From positions 1 to 64,000 of the forward strand of contig NZ_JAWLVI010000008.1 of NCBI RefSeq assembly GCF_033100795.1: a stretch of 64,000 nt of DNA. Direction: 5' to 3'. The stretch comes from Pseudothioclava sp033100795 (GTDB lineage: Bacteria > Pseudomonadota > Alphaproteobacteria > Rhodobacterales > Rhodobacteraceae). Positions 25,494 through 34,901 of this stretch are shown in pieces (position 1 is the stretch's first letter; the number at the start of each line of letters is the position of its first letter). The notes beneath the pieces were generated by a model. The model had not been told where the DNA came from and searched no databases. It saw nothing but the letters and a program-made list of their open reading frames with translations. The translations under genes and the position numbers were made by a program.

Positions 25494-26422
25494 GGCGTTT
25501 TCCCCGAGCGGTGATCGTCAATCCGGGCGGCACGCGCGTGCAGGGCATAGAAAAGAATGCCCAGAAAGCAGGCCGCCCCGATCCAGGGCAGCGCGGAGGC
25601 GAGCCAACTCTGCAGTCCAATCAACGAGAAGAACCGCCCCGCTACGTCGCGCGCCTGCTCTGCCTCCGCGAGCGCCGGGGCGATTTGGCTGGCAACAGAG
25701 CCCGCCGCCCCGATCGCTCCCAAGCCGATCTGTGCTGTTGAGGCCGCCAGAATGCGCGAGCCTTGTGGTTTCCCTGTCGCGCGCTCCGGGGCAACGACAC
25801 GCGGTTTGGCCGCACGGAGCGCGTCCGTCAGCGCCACATCAATCACCGGCACCCGCGGCAAGTCATTGTCATTGCGGAAGGCCAGGATCGCCGCTTCGGT
25901 GCGCGGACCGATCTTGCCATCCACCGCGCCCACCTCGTGATAGCCCAAGGCTTTCAACCGACGCTGAACGTCGGTGATGGACATTTCTACGCGCGGCGCC
26001 ACATTCCCCGTGCGACGTATGCCAAGCAATTTGGTCGCAGAGAACCGGCGAATATTCACCGCATCTCCCTGATTGCCACCAAGCACCTCGATCGAGGCCC
26101 CGCTTTGCGCTTTGAGGAAGCCAACATGGCCTTGCCAGGCAGAGCTGCCACGCCGGAACACCACGATGTCGCCGGGCTGCGCCTCAGAAAGCTCCACCCG
26201 GATGCCCCAATCGAGATAGGAGCGCGCGTTGAGTTTACGGGTGGAACGGATGCCAGCTTTTTCCAAGCAATGGCCGACAAAGGCCGCGCACCAGGCAACC
26301 TCGTCATGCTCCACCCAGTCCTGTCCAATCGAGGCATACATCGCGAGGATTTTGGGATTGTCAGCCGCGCCCGGGGCTTCGGTCGTGCCGATATAGCCTT
26401 GCGCAATGTCATAGGGGGTCAT
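25490..26422 (-). CDS. endolysin: CHAP-like amidase with peptidoglycan-binding domain
   Basis: A 310-residue cell-wall hydrolase. The N-terminal TIGR02594/CHAP-type domain shows the catalytic Cys in VAWCAAFVGHCLEKAG (about residue 45) and the His in WQGHVGFL (about residue 105). A peptidoglycan-binding domain follows (ITDVQRRLKALGY), and a membrane span lies near the C-terminus (about residues 275-298). ATG 26422 is chosen because AGGAGAAACGA precedes it. The C-terminal span is unusual for a cytosolic endolysin and suggests membrane tethering. Confidence 0.85.
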   Translation of the reverse strand: MTPYDIAQGYIGTTEAPGAADNPKILAMYASIGQDWVEHDEVAWCAAFVGHCLEKAGIRSTRKLNARSYLDWGIRVELSEAQPGDIVVFRRGSSAWQGHVGFLKAQSGASIEVLGGNQGDAVNIRRFSATKLLGIRRTGNVAPRVEMSITDVQRRLKALGYHEVGAVDGKIGPRTEAAILAFRNDNDLPRVPVIDVALTDALRAAKPRVVAPERATGKPQGSRILAASTAQIGLGAIGAAGSVASQIAPALAEAEQARDVAGRFFSLIGLQSWLASALPWIGAACFLGILFYALHARAARIDDHRSGKTP

Positions 26423-26440
26423 TCGTTTCTCCTGCAAAGC

Positions 26441-26466
26441 AAAACGCCGCCCCAAAGGGAGCGGCG
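26441..26466 (-). terminator. rho-independent terminator between holin and endolysin genes
   Basis: Inverted repeat CGCCGC (26445-26450) and GCGGCG (26461-26466), extended by C-G pairs with one mismatch, followed on the minus strand by TTTTGC (26444-26439). It lies downstream of the holin gene (stop at 26565) and just before the endolysin ribosome binding site, so it may tune lysis expression. Confidence 0.55.
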
Positions 26467-26564
26467 ATAAGGATGTTCAGGGCGGCGGGCTGGGATAAAA
26501 CACGGCGGCGCGCGCACAGCTCGTGCGCATAGTCGGCCCGCGCGCCCGACATTGATGGCCGGCA

Positions 26565-26879
26565 TTACTTCCGCCGCCCGAGCCAGCCGCAGAGCAGCGC
26601 CTCGGCCCCGCGCGGGCCCAGATAGGCGAGCGTCGCAACAAATCCGGTCGAGACGGGTTGGGTGAGGCCGATGTAGCGGGCCGCCGCATCGCCGATGAGC
26701 GCCATGCCAATGGCAATCGGCACCTCCCAGAGAAGCTCCTTGCCAAAGAACTTGCGCCGGCCAAGCTTCACCTCGCTTGAGTGCCACATCAGCCGTCCGG
26801 TAAAAGCGCCAATCAGGGTGGTGAGCGCCCCACCAAAAAACGCGTTGATCGTGTCGATAAAGCCGTCGGCGTCATTCAT
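26565..26879 (-). CDS. phage holin (LydA/holin_3_3-like)
   Basis: A 104-residue membrane protein with three hydrophobic segments (about residues 13-28, 52-70 and 76-95) and a short charged tail GRRK. The pattern fits the LydA-type holin family (PF16083). It precedes the endolysin in the transcript. The start overlaps the stop of the S74 protein by four bases. Confidence 0.7.
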   Translation of the reverse strand: MNDADGFIDTINAFFGGALTTLIGAFTGRLMWHSSEVKLGRRKFFGKELLWEVPIAIGMALIGDAAARYIGLTQPVSTGFVATLAYLGPRGAEALLCGWLGRRK

Positions 26880-27535
26880 GGCATTTGTCCTTCCAAAACC
26901 GCCACGCGGGCGCCCAGTTCCTTCACGGCCTCGATCAAGAGACCCACGATATTGCCGTAAGCCACCGAGAGTTGGCCGGTCTGCGCATCTGCCCGCACCA
27001 CCTCGGGCAGCACTGCCGCGACCTCCTGCGCGATGACGCCAATCTGGCGCTCCCCATCCATGGTGAAGCGCACGCCACGCAGCGCGCCGACCATGGTCAG
27101 CGCATCGGTGATCGTGGTGATGTCAGATTTGAGCCGCGCGTCTGAGGAGGAGACAAAGTTCGGCGCCGTCACCACGCCAGTGAAGGTGGCGCCAGTGAGC
27201 GCCGCTTTTGCCGCAATCGCGGAGTCGTAGTCGGCGGCAGATTTTGTGGCCATTGAGCCAAGGCCAAGGTTCGTACGCGCCACGGCGGTGTTCGCAAGCC
27301 CCGCAAGATTGCCGCCCGCATCGAGGAGCACCTCCCAGCCTGTGTTGGTCGCGTTCCTTCGGCGCAAAACCGGCGGAGAAGCGGAGGTATCCAGCCAGAG
27401 CATGCCCGCGACCGTGGCCGTCGGTGCTGAAGCCCCGGCATTGGCCGAGGCCAGCGCCGCGATCACCTCGTTGATCCGCGCGCGCACGGCGGCGCCTGCA
27501 TCATTGGCAATGGTAAAACTCGACGTCTGCGCCAT
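26876..27535 (-). CDS. tail protein with S74 intramolecular chaperone (second copy)
   Basis: A 219-residue protein. The N-terminal part is a fibre-like module (SAPTATVAGMLWLDTSASPP, then NLGLGSMATKSA), and the C-terminal part is an S74 chaperone with SSSDARLKSDI (about residues 129-139), a central IGVIAQEVAAVLPEV and a coiled coil at the end. It follows the J-like gene with a four-base overlap and shares a near-identical DNA block with the gene at 21953-22576. Confidence 0.82.
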   Translation of the reverse strand: MAQTSSFTIANDAGAAVRARINEVIAALASANAGASAPTATVAGMLWLDTSASPPVLRRRNATNTGWEVLLDAGGNLAGLANTAVARTNLGLGSMATKSAADYDSAIAAKAALTGATFTGVVTAPNFVSSSDARLKSDITTITDALTMVGALRGVRFTMDGERQIGVIAQEVAAVLPEVVRADAQTGQLSVAYGNIVGLLIEAVKELGARVAVLEGQMP

Positions 27536-30084
27536 CAGGCCACCTCATCGGCATAAAGCCGCAGTTGTGAGACGATGGGCGTGTAAGACGCATCTTTCGT
27601 CGTGAGAAACGCCCGCGCCTCAATCGCACGCGCCTCGATCTCGTGATTGTCGAGACGGCCCCAGGGTCCCCAGGTCGGCACCCCATTCGGATCGTCATCG
27701 GTTTCGCGGATTTCAAAAAGCACATCGATTTCTGCGCCGGCGGAGCCATCAAAATCGGCCCAGCTGTCCATCACCGCTGTCCTCGCATCGATCCGGTCAT
27801 TCAGCGCCAGCGCGGCCACGCCAATCTCGGAACGGAGCCGCACGCGTTTCACAGCACCGAGGTCGAGCCCGGAAGCGAAGCCGTAGGCCCCCTCCAGCGC
27901 CGCAACCTGCGGGATGCCACTTGCATCAATCGTGGTGGCGAGCGTCAGGTTTGCGCCCGTGACTTCAACCCCGACCTTATCGCCGAGAAAGCCCGGATCG
28001 GCCTGCAAATAGGCCAGCGTCGAGAAGGCCAGCACCTGCGCGCCCTTGGTGGCGACCCGCACTTCTGGCCCCGCGCGCCCGCCACTGTCTTCGGCGCGCA
28101 CCAGGTAGGTGCCGGGTTTCAAGGGCACGACCGCAATCGCCTCACCGCCCGAGACCCGGTCCATCGAATAGCTGTCGGCCCAAGTGGCCGTCACTTCCTT
28201 TGAGTGCCGGATCACGATGTTGCCGCCCACGCGCACATCGGGATCGGCCGACCGCGTCCATTTGAGGATCGCCAGCCCACCTGCCGTTTGCAGGGTCACA
28301 TTCTCAAGCTGCGCCGGTGGGGCGGTCAGGCCGAGGATTTCGGCCTGGGTTTCCTGCCAAGGCGAGGAAACACCCAGAACCGAGATGGCTTTGACGCGGA
28401 AGGCCCAAGTCCCTGGCGCGATGTCGCGGATTTCCAGTGTGGAGCCATCGGTGCGGCCATAGTCGATCCAGTCAGCCGCGCCAGAAAGTCTGCCTTGCAG
28501 CTGATAGGCCGCGACAAATCCCGACGGTGCCGCCTCCCATGCGACCTTCGCCAGAACCTTCAGCCCACCGCCATCGCGGGTGACATAGAGCTCCTCGGTG
28601 ACCTGCGGCGCGCCGGGGGCTGGAATGTCATGAGGATTTGGCAGCACGGTCCTTGGGGCCGCCGCATAAATCTGCTCCTCAGAGGCCGACCAGTCGTAGA
28701 CCAAGGGCGAGGTCTCGCGCAGCACGAGTTCCGGCAACAATAGCGCGCCGTCGTCCGAGGCCGTTAAATCAAGGCTGACCCCATGGACCTCGAAGGGTTT
28801 CGCGGCAAAGCCCCAGCGGGCATAGGAGAGTGTCACCACATCGCCCACTGTTGCCGCCCAAGCCGAGAGCTTGCCCGAGAGCCGCACCGTCATTTGCCGC
28901 CGCGCACGCTCAAGTTCAATTTTTGCGAGCCGCTGCGCCATCGACGCCGAGATCGTGAAGGGCAGTGAGATATCGCGCCATTTCGGCTCACCGCCATCCT
29001 CAGCCACATAGACCTCGGACGCATAGGCCGGGAAGTCATCGGGTTGCCAATCGTTCTCGGGGCTCACGAACTGGCCCCGCACCCCGTTGAAGTTCGACGA
29101 CATCGTCACCCGCGTCGCCAAGGTCAGCCCGCCCTCGCGCACATGATCCGAGGTCAGCGCAACCGTGGGCGGGGCCCAAGCCCCGGCATGGATGCGCCAG
29201 GACCCGCCCGAGACCGCACAGCGCCCGGCAGAACTTGAGAGCAACCCCTCGATGATGGTCTTTGGCGCTTCCCCCAGCGAGATCACCCCGTTGCAGGCAT
29301 AGCGCGGCTCTGACCCACCGCTGGCCAAGGGGACAGTCTCGTCACAGATGTTCGCCGCCGCAACGAGCGACAATTCGTCGATCCCGTCCGGCTGGCCGAT
29401 CCCCGCGCCAATCCCCCAGGTGCTGTTTGCCATGTAATCCGCAAGGCAAAGCGCGGGGTTTTCGGAATAGCCGGTGGTTTGCGTCCGTGGGTCCCAGATA
29501 TCGTCCTTACCCTCGAGATCAACCGTGATGTTCGGAATGCCGCCGGGATAGGCATCCTGATCATAGGTGAGCCGGAGCCAGATCGCCGCGCAGCCCCTCA
29601 GGCAATGGTTTTCGGACCATTTGTCGGGCAGCGCCGCCATGAGGCCGGAGAACGCGGTTTGATCTGTGGCGCCGAGGCGTTTTTCAACAGCAACCTTTCC
29701 CGCCCATCGGCCTTGCGCGACGCCTGCCGCATCAAGGGCCATTTCGCCCTCAAAATAGATCGCGCCGATGGATTTGACGCGGTGGGTGGCGAGCACGATC
29801 ACCAGATCGAGGTATTTGTTGTCCGCCCCCGAGGCGTTCAGGAATACAATGACCCCGCCTTTGCGGGTGCGGCCATAAACCAGATCACGCGGCACCACCG
29901 GCTCGCGGATCGTCACTGTGCGGTTCGCGAGCGTCGTCTGCGGTTTCGGCATCAGCGCCTGCGCCGCATAGGAGAGAAGCAGCGTGCCACCGATGCGCAA
30001 AAGCGCCGCCGCAATGCCCCCCGCCGCCAGGGTGGCGCTGACCCAGGTTGCGACGGCCGTCACAGCAGAGACGATGAAGGGCAT
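27535..30084 (-). CDS. J-like tail tip/host specificity protein
   Basis: An 849-residue tail-tip protein. A hydrophobic N-terminus (residues 1-45) precedes the PVVPRDLVYGRTRKGGVIVFL segment, after which come beta-rich tail-tip (Phage-tail_3-like) domains and fibronectin-type modules around residues 480-660. It is the largest gene after the tape measure, in the position of lambda J, and should form the central tip that contacts the host. Confidence 0.88.
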   Translation of the reverse strand: MPFIVSAVTAVATWVSATLAAGGIAAALLRIGGTLLLSYAAQALMPKPQTTLANRTVTIREPVVPRDLVYGRTRKGGVIVFLNASGADNKYLDLVIVLATHRVKSIGAIYFEGEMALDAAGVAQGRWAGKVAVEKRLGATDQTAFSGLMAALPDKWSENHCLRGCAAIWLRLTYDQDAYPGGIPNITVDLEGKDDIWDPRTQTTGYSENPALCLADYMANSTWGIGAGIGQPDGIDELSLVAAANICDETVPLASGGSEPRYACNGVISLGEAPKTIIEGLLSSSAGRCAVSGGSWRIHAGAWAPPTVALTSDHVREGGLTLATRVTMSSNFNGVRGQFVSPENDWQPDDFPAYASEVYVAEDGGEPKWRDISLPFTISASMAQRLAKIELERARRQMTVRLSGKLSAWAATVGDVVTLSYARWGFAAKPFEVHGVSLDLTASDDGALLLPELVLRETSPLVYDWSASEEQIYAAAPRTVLPNPHDIPAPGAPQVTEELYVTRDGGGLKVLAKVAWEAAPSGFVAAYQLQGRLSGAADWIDYGRTDGSTLEIRDIAPGTWAFRVKAISVLGVSSPWQETQAEILGLTAPPAQLENVTLQTAGGLAILKWTRSADPDVRVGGNIVIRHSKEVTATWADSYSMDRVSGGEAIAVVPLKPGTYLVRAEDSGGRAGPEVRVATKGAQVLAFSTLAYLQADPGFLGDKVGVEVTGANLTLATTIDASGIPQVAALEGAYGFASGLDLGAVKRVRLRSEIGVAALALNDRIDARTAVMDSWADFDGSAGAEIDVLFEIRETDDDPNGVPTWGPWGRLDNHEIEARAIEARAFLTTKDASYTPIVSQLRLYADEVA

Positions 30085-30129
30085 CGGAGTATCCGGGTTG
30101 GAGAGACAAAGGATGTGGTCGGTTCGGTG

Positions 30130-30540
30130 TTAAACGGCCCAGGCGAGCCGACAGGAGGTAAGCGGGACTGCCACGAGACCAGCGGGTGCCATGCCGACGG
30201 CGGAGGCCCCCACGCAGATGCCAAAGCCCAGGCCCGTATCGGCGAGGACAATGTCGCCGCGGCCCGCAAGGAGCACAGAGGCGCGTGGGTCGCCAAGCAA
30301 GGCCCGGCCCATATCTTCAAGCGAGGTCCAACCAAGGCGGCGCATCACGCGCTCACCGCCAAGTGCCGTGCTGTAGCGGCCCCGCCAGAGGGCGGCGGTG
30401 TCGTCGCCGCCCGTCAGAGTGGTGCGGGTCTCAAATGCGAAGGTCGGACAGTCGTGGATGCCCCAAGCGAAGGGGCGCAAGCGGGCGGCCTCAATTGCCT
30501 CAGCAAGCAGGCGTTCCCAATTTTCAACGCGAAGGAGCAT
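30130..30540 (-). CDS. tail-assembly protein, DUF6950/NlpC-P60-like
   Basis: A 136-residue protein with FAWGIHDCPTFAFE near the N-terminus; the DC pair resembles the catalytic Cys region of NlpC/P60 peptidases placed before J in many siphoviruses (lambda K position). A clear catalytic His is not obvious. The start at ATG 30540 overlaps the previous stop by four bases. Confidence 0.7.
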   Translation of the reverse strand: MLLRVENWERLLAEAIEAARLRPFAWGIHDCPTFAFETRTTLTGGDDTAALWRGRYSTALGGERVMRRLGWTSLEDMGRALLGDPRASVLLAGRGDIVLADTGLGFGICVGASAVGMAPAGLVAVPLTSCRLAWAV

Positions 30541-31100
30541 CACCCACGCCCCCAAGTAATCTCGCGATCCTGAATGGCCGTCACATATTCAAAGCCGAGA
30601 TCACCGGGGAAGAGCACCTGCTGGCTTTCATGGGTGTAGCGCCAAGAGCGCGCGACGGTCAGATCGATCAGCCTGCTTTCATAGCTGATCGTGATTGTGC
30701 AAGTCGTGGCGTCATCCTTGATTTCCGGAACATCGAGGCGGCCAGAAAACGCCTGCACGGGATCAGCGATGATGCTGCCGTCCTCAGCCAAAAGACCAAG
30801 CCAGATCCGCCCCGGCAGGCCCTGACGCGCCTCCTCGATGGCCATTTGCACGAGATCGAGCGGCACGCCTGAGAGCGAAACAGCGGTGCCGCCCGCGACG
30901 ACCTCACCGCTTTCATCGATGGAGCCGAGGCCCAGAAGCGATCCCGCCCCGGACCAGGTCTCGCCGTTCCAACTGATCTCGCCCAAGCCCGACCATATCC
31001 GCACCCAGCCCGTGGCAAACTGCCCCTCAAAGAAGATCACCGGGCGCAGGTGCTGATCAGCGAGCGCCGCGGCAAAGGCGGCGGTGATGTCACGGCTCAT
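30540..31100 (-). CDS. phage tail protein, lambda L-position homologue
   Basis: A 186-residue beta-rich protein (VRIWSGLGEISWNGETWSG). The domain is of the DUF2163-like type found just upstream of NlpC/P60 genes in Rhodobacteraceae phages and gene transfer agents. ATG 31100 overlaps the previous stop (ATGA). It probably forms the distal tail ring. Confidence 0.7.
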   Translation of the reverse strand: MSRDITAAFAAALADQHLRPVIFFEGQFATGWVRIWSGLGEISWNGETWSGAGSLLGLGSIDESGEVVAGGTAVSLSGVPLDLVQMAIEEARQGLPGRIWLGLLAEDGSIIADPVQAFSGRLDVPEIKDDATTCTITISYESRLIDLTVARSWRYTHESQQVLFPGDLGFEYVTAIQDREITWGRG

Positions 31101-31696
31101 CAAAGCGCCTCTCTTGCGGAGATCGTAAAACGGTGCTGATCGGCGCGGCCAATCACCGTCGGCACGGGGGCCGTGAGGCGCAACAGCACCGACGGCGCAG
31201 TCAACCCCAACTGTGTGCCCACGGGAACGGAGGCGCGCAGCGGCGGCACGAAGGTGAGCGTGGCTTCAGACCCCACTGGCACGACATCCTCAACCAGCTG
31301 ATAAAGCCGCGTGGTTTCCGCCGAGCCCAGCTGGAAGAAGTCGCCCGCCTGCAGGCCAAGTCCCCATCCCGCTGTGCGCAGGGTCGAGGCGCCGGCTATC
31401 TGTGCTTCGGTCACGTAAGGATCACCCGTGCCAAGCGGCACCATAATCGACGGGTCCGGAAACAGAAACCGCCCCCGCAACCCGCCAAACGACGCAAAAA
31501 AGGCTGAAAGCCGTCGGGCCTTCGCCCCTTGGGTCACTGCCATCTCAAACTGGTATTCCCACCAGGATGCGCCCCAATCTTGGATTTGTGCCGTGCCGGT
31601 GAAAGGCGAGCGCGCCTCCGCGACCGAAGTGACGAGGCGGCGTTCCAGCGAGGACACGAGCGTCAAAGGTAAAACGGGTATTGTCATATTCTGCAC
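31100..31696 (-). CDS. phage distal tail protein
   Basis: A 198-residue beta-rich protein, with GRFLFPDPSIMVP in the middle, located directly after the tape measure gene. By position and size it matches the lambda M-type distal tail protein linking tube and tip. I cannot name the exact family. Confidence 0.65.
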   Translation of the reverse strand: MQNMTIPVLPLTLVSSLERRLVTSVAEARSPFTGTAQIQDWGASWWEYQFEMAVTQGAKARRLSAFFASFGGLRGRFLFPDPSIMVPLGTGDPYVTEAQIAGASTLRTAGWGLGLQAGDFFQLGSAETTRLYQLVEDVVPVGSEATLTFVPPLRASVPVGTQLGLTAPSVLLRLTAPVPTVIGRADQHRFTISAREAL

Positions 31697-31698
31697 GC

Positions 31699-34152
31699 TC
31701 AGATCGCCTGACCGCGCCGCCGCCCGTCGGCAACGCTTTGTTTGGCAATCCGCGCAATCTCCGGAATGGCCGCGCGCAGTTTCGCATCAATCTGCTCCGC
31801 CACACCCATTTGCGCACCGCGCGCATCAATGCTCACCGTGACGCTCGGCACAGCCCCCGAACCCGCGCCAAAGCCAGCGGCTTCACGTCGCGAGAGCACG
31901 CGCTCGCCGCGTTGCAAAATCGCCGGCACCTCATCGGGCCTGAGCCCCGCCCATCCGCCCGTGTGCATACGAGGTGCGGAGGCAAAGACCCCGGTTGGAA
32001 CCGACCGGCTTTGCCCCGAAAGCCCGACAATGGCGCCCGTATGTGCGACCGCAGCCGAGACTGATCCGCCGCCGAAGATGCCAGAGAGCGCGGACGCGAG
32101 GGGTCCGAGCACCGCGCGCTTGAAGGCGAGCACCGCCAGATCGGTCAGGATCGAGCGGACAAGCCCTTTGAAGTCGAGCTTGCCGGTTTCGACAAAACTC
32201 CGAAACGCGCTCTCCGCGCCCTGGAAAGCCCCGGTCAAGGTTTCGCCGAGGCCCTTGCCCCAATTGAGCGCATCTTTCGCGTAGTCGCTGAGCGACTTCG
32301 TGACGGCGGCAAAGCCCATCAGGATTTTGTCTTTGGCGTCTTTGCCAGCATTGCCCGCCCCACCCAAAGCCTCGCGCAGACGATCGGCCGCTCCGCTGGC
32401 GTCATCAAGAGCCGCAGCCCCCTGATCCCCCGTTCCCATCACGGCCGCCTTCAATGCCTCCCACGCCGTCAAGGGCTGAGCTGCGGCCTCCGAGAGCATG
32501 CCTGCCGCTTCCGCATAAGCCGCCGCGCGGGCGCGGGCTTCCTCCGACATCCCTGCAAAGAGGTCCGGGTTCTCGATGGTGATCTTGGCAAAAGCCTTCT
32601 GGAAGGCTTCCGCCGCCGCACTGCCCGCATCACTTGCGGCCCCCGCAAGCGGGTTGGTGAGATCGGGCAGATTCATTTTGCCGACAGGATCTATTTTCGA
32701 CCAATCGCCCTGTGCCCAGTCGGGGAGTTTCGCGAGCACGTCATTTACCGTGCCGATAAAGCTGTTGATCCGGTCGATAACGCCGTTGAGGAGGCTCTCC
32801 ACCCCGCCAATGACGCTGTTGGCGCTCTGGATCATCAGATCGCCCAGCACGGCAGGCAGCTTGCCCCAGATCACCGCGATGGCGTCCACGCTGCCCTGGA
32901 AGGCCCCGAGCGTGTGATTGACCCAGCCCATCACCGCATCCGACGCGCCCTTCAGGGCGTCATAAATCCCGGCCTGCATCTTCGCCCAGCCCGCCTCGAC
33001 AGTAGCCCAAGACGCCCGCGCGCTCATGGCAATGCGGCTCCAGATGTCCACGGCGGCATCGCGAAGAAGGGCAAGGGCGGCACCGAAGCCACCCACATGG
33101 GCTGAAAGCCGGGTGAACCAATAGACCAATTCTCCCGCGCCGACGATCAGCGCGCCGATGCCGGTGCGAATGAGTGCGCCTTTCAGCGCGACCAGCGTGA
33201 GAGCAAAGCTGCGCACCGAGAGCGCCGCCACCGCCATCGCAGCGACCCAGCGGCCTGCCAGAAAGGTGGCGAAGGTACCGGCATAAATCGCGAGGCGATC
33301 AAGGTTCGCAAGCACCGCATTGAACGCGCGGCTGAGCGGGCTGGCGCTGGACGCCAGCGAAACAAAGGCCTTCGCCACAGCTTCCAAGGTGGGGGCAAAG
33401 GCCACCGCAATCCGGTTGCGCACGCCGGTGAACACCTGGCCGATGCTCAGCATCGCAAGCTCAGAGCGCTTCAGTGCGGCAATAGCTTTGCTGTCGAGGA
33501 CTGCGCCCAGATTTTGCGCCTGCGCGCCAAGGCGGGACATTTCCGCGCCGCCGTTTTGCAACAGCGGTACGAGTTTCGTCGCGTCTGATGCCATGGCCTC
33601 GAGATAGAAGGTCATCTCCTGTTGATTGGCGCCCGCCTTTTCGAGGCTTGAGACGTAAAGTTGCAGCGCTTCTGGGCCCGAAAGCCGCGCAAACTCCTTT
33701 GCCGTCACGCCCACTTTCGGCGCGATGTTCTCAAAGAAGTCTTTCATCGGGCCGCCGCCCGTTTGCAGAAAGTCGCCCACCCGGTCGTTCACATCCTTCA
33801 GGATATCGGCGAGTTTTTCCTGCTCGATGCCAACCGTTGAAGAGGCGGCCGACCAGCGTTGAAACACCTCCGGAGCGGCATTAGCAACTTGGCTGAGTTG
33901 GGATATCTCATTCGCTGCCTCGGCCGTGGAGCGCGTCATCGCCAAAACCGAGCCCGCCAGCGCCATGGCCGCAGCGGTGGCGGCAATCTTCGCCTTCCGG
34001 GCAAAGGCCGCCATCCGCGTATTCGCCTCGGTCATTTCGCGCGAGAGATGGCCAAAACCGCGCGCGCCAGCTTCGCCCACGCCTTCCAGTTCCGCACGCA
34101 CTTGCCGGCCACCTGTGGCGGAAAGCCGGACAGAGACTTGTTTCGTCGACAT
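31699..34152 (-). CDS. tail tape measure protein
   Basis: An 817-residue protein, mostly alpha-helical and alanine-rich, with several hydrophobic segments in the middle (about residues 285-375), as expected for a tape measure. ATG 34152 is chosen, with AAGGA upstream; the frame is open further. A length of about 817 residues predicts a tail near 120 nm at 1.5 angstrom per residue. Confidence 0.88.
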   Translation of the reverse strand: MSTKQVSVRLSATGGRQVRAELEGVGEAGARGFGHLSREMTEANTRMAAFARKAKIAATAAAMALAGSVLAMTRSTAEAANEISQLSQVANAAPEVFQRWSAASSTVGIEQEKLADILKDVNDRVGDFLQTGGGPMKDFFENIAPKVGVTAKEFARLSGPEALQLYVSSLEKAGANQQEMTFYLEAMASDATKLVPLLQNGGAEMSRLGAQAQNLGAVLDSKAIAALKRSELAMLSIGQVFTGVRNRIAVAFAPTLEAVAKAFVSLASSASPLSRAFNAVLANLDRLAIYAGTFATFLAGRWVAAMAVAALSVRSFALTLVALKGALIRTGIGALIVGAGELVYWFTRLSAHVGGFGAALALLRDAAVDIWSRIAMSARASWATVEAGWAKMQAGIYDALKGASDAVMGWVNHTLGAFQGSVDAIAVIWGKLPAVLGDLMIQSANSVIGGVESLLNGVIDRINSFIGTVNDVLAKLPDWAQGDWSKIDPVGKMNLPDLTNPLAGAASDAGSAAAEAFQKAFAKITIENPDLFAGMSEEARARAAAYAEAAGMLSEAAAQPLTAWEALKAAVMGTGDQGAAALDDASGAADRLREALGGAGNAGKDAKDKILMGFAAVTKSLSDYAKDALNWGKGLGETLTGAFQGAESAFRSFVETGKLDFKGLVRSILTDLAVLAFKRAVLGPLASALSGIFGGGSVSAAVAHTGAIVGLSGQSRSVPTGVFASAPRMHTGGWAGLRPDEVPAILQRGERVLSRREAAGFGAGSGAVPSVTVSIDARGAQMGVAEQIDAKLRAAIPEIARIAKQSVADGRRRGQAI

Positions 34153-34198
34153 GGGGCTTAAGTCCTTCGGGTTCACCTCGTTTCCATCGGGAACGAGG

Positions 34199-34899
34199 TC
34201 AGGTGAGGCCGGACCCGGCCTGCATCTCTTCACTGATCTTACGCACCATCACCGCCTCGATCGGCGGCAAAAGTTCCGCGAGACAAAGTGGGGAAAGTCC
34301 GAGTGCGGCGCCCAGTTGCAGCGCCGCCGCCATATCCCAACCGATGACCGCGCCACCGCCCAAGCCACCCGTGATACGCAACTGCCCGCCGAGGCGCTGG
34401 ACAAGGTCCCAGACCTGCCAGCCCTCAAAGGTCTGCGGCGCGTTCACGAGCCTCGGGCAATCCGAGCACGTAGAGGAACACGCCGCGCAATAGTCGTCGC
34501 CCCCGCCGAACTCCCACTCGGCGAGAGCGATCAGGCGTTTTTTTCTGCGTCCAGAATGAGGGCCCCGGCGATGTAGTTGCTCTGGAAGGCCTCGAAGATC
34601 GGCCAGAGTTCCAACAGCGCATCAATGCCCTCGGGGGTGAGAGGCAGTGCGTTGCCGTCATCGTCGCCGACGCCCTCCCAGTCCTTCACGGTGATTTTGG
34701 CCACCGCTTTCGCCACGATACGGGCTAGGTCGTCGTTGGATTGGGCCGAGTCACCCCCAGCATCTGCCGTGGCCGCCACAATCGCCGGGTCGCTGCGCGC
34801 CGCCAGCATCACAGCGGTGGTGAGCGGCGCAACCAGCAGACGCACGCCATGGCCAAGATCGAGCCAGCGCGGCTCGGTGGAGAGGTTCAGTCGGAGCAT
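34199..34899 (-). CDS. tail assembly chaperone, short form and -1 frameshift fusion
   Basis: The short product runs from ATG 34899 to TGA 34531 (122 residues). The codons GCA GAA AAA AAC GCC TGA at its end contain the slippery heptamer A_AAA_AAC in the correct phase. A -1 slip continues with KRLIALAEWEFGGG through a frame with no stop down to 34199, joining a C-terminal part (APQTFEGWQVWDLVQRLGG) and giving a fusion of about 233 residues. This is the lambda G/GT arrangement, placed as expected between tail tube and tape measure. A Cys cluster (CAACSSTCSDC) lies in the extension. Confidence 0.85.
34537..34543 (-). promoter_or_regulatory. programmed -1 ribosomal frameshift site
   Basis: Minus-strand AAAAAAC, phased as A_AAA_AAC relative to the chaperone frame, six bases before its stop codon. 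G+C-rich sequence follows and could form a stimulatory hairpin. Confidence 0.8.
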
Positions 34900-34901
34900 A
34901 T

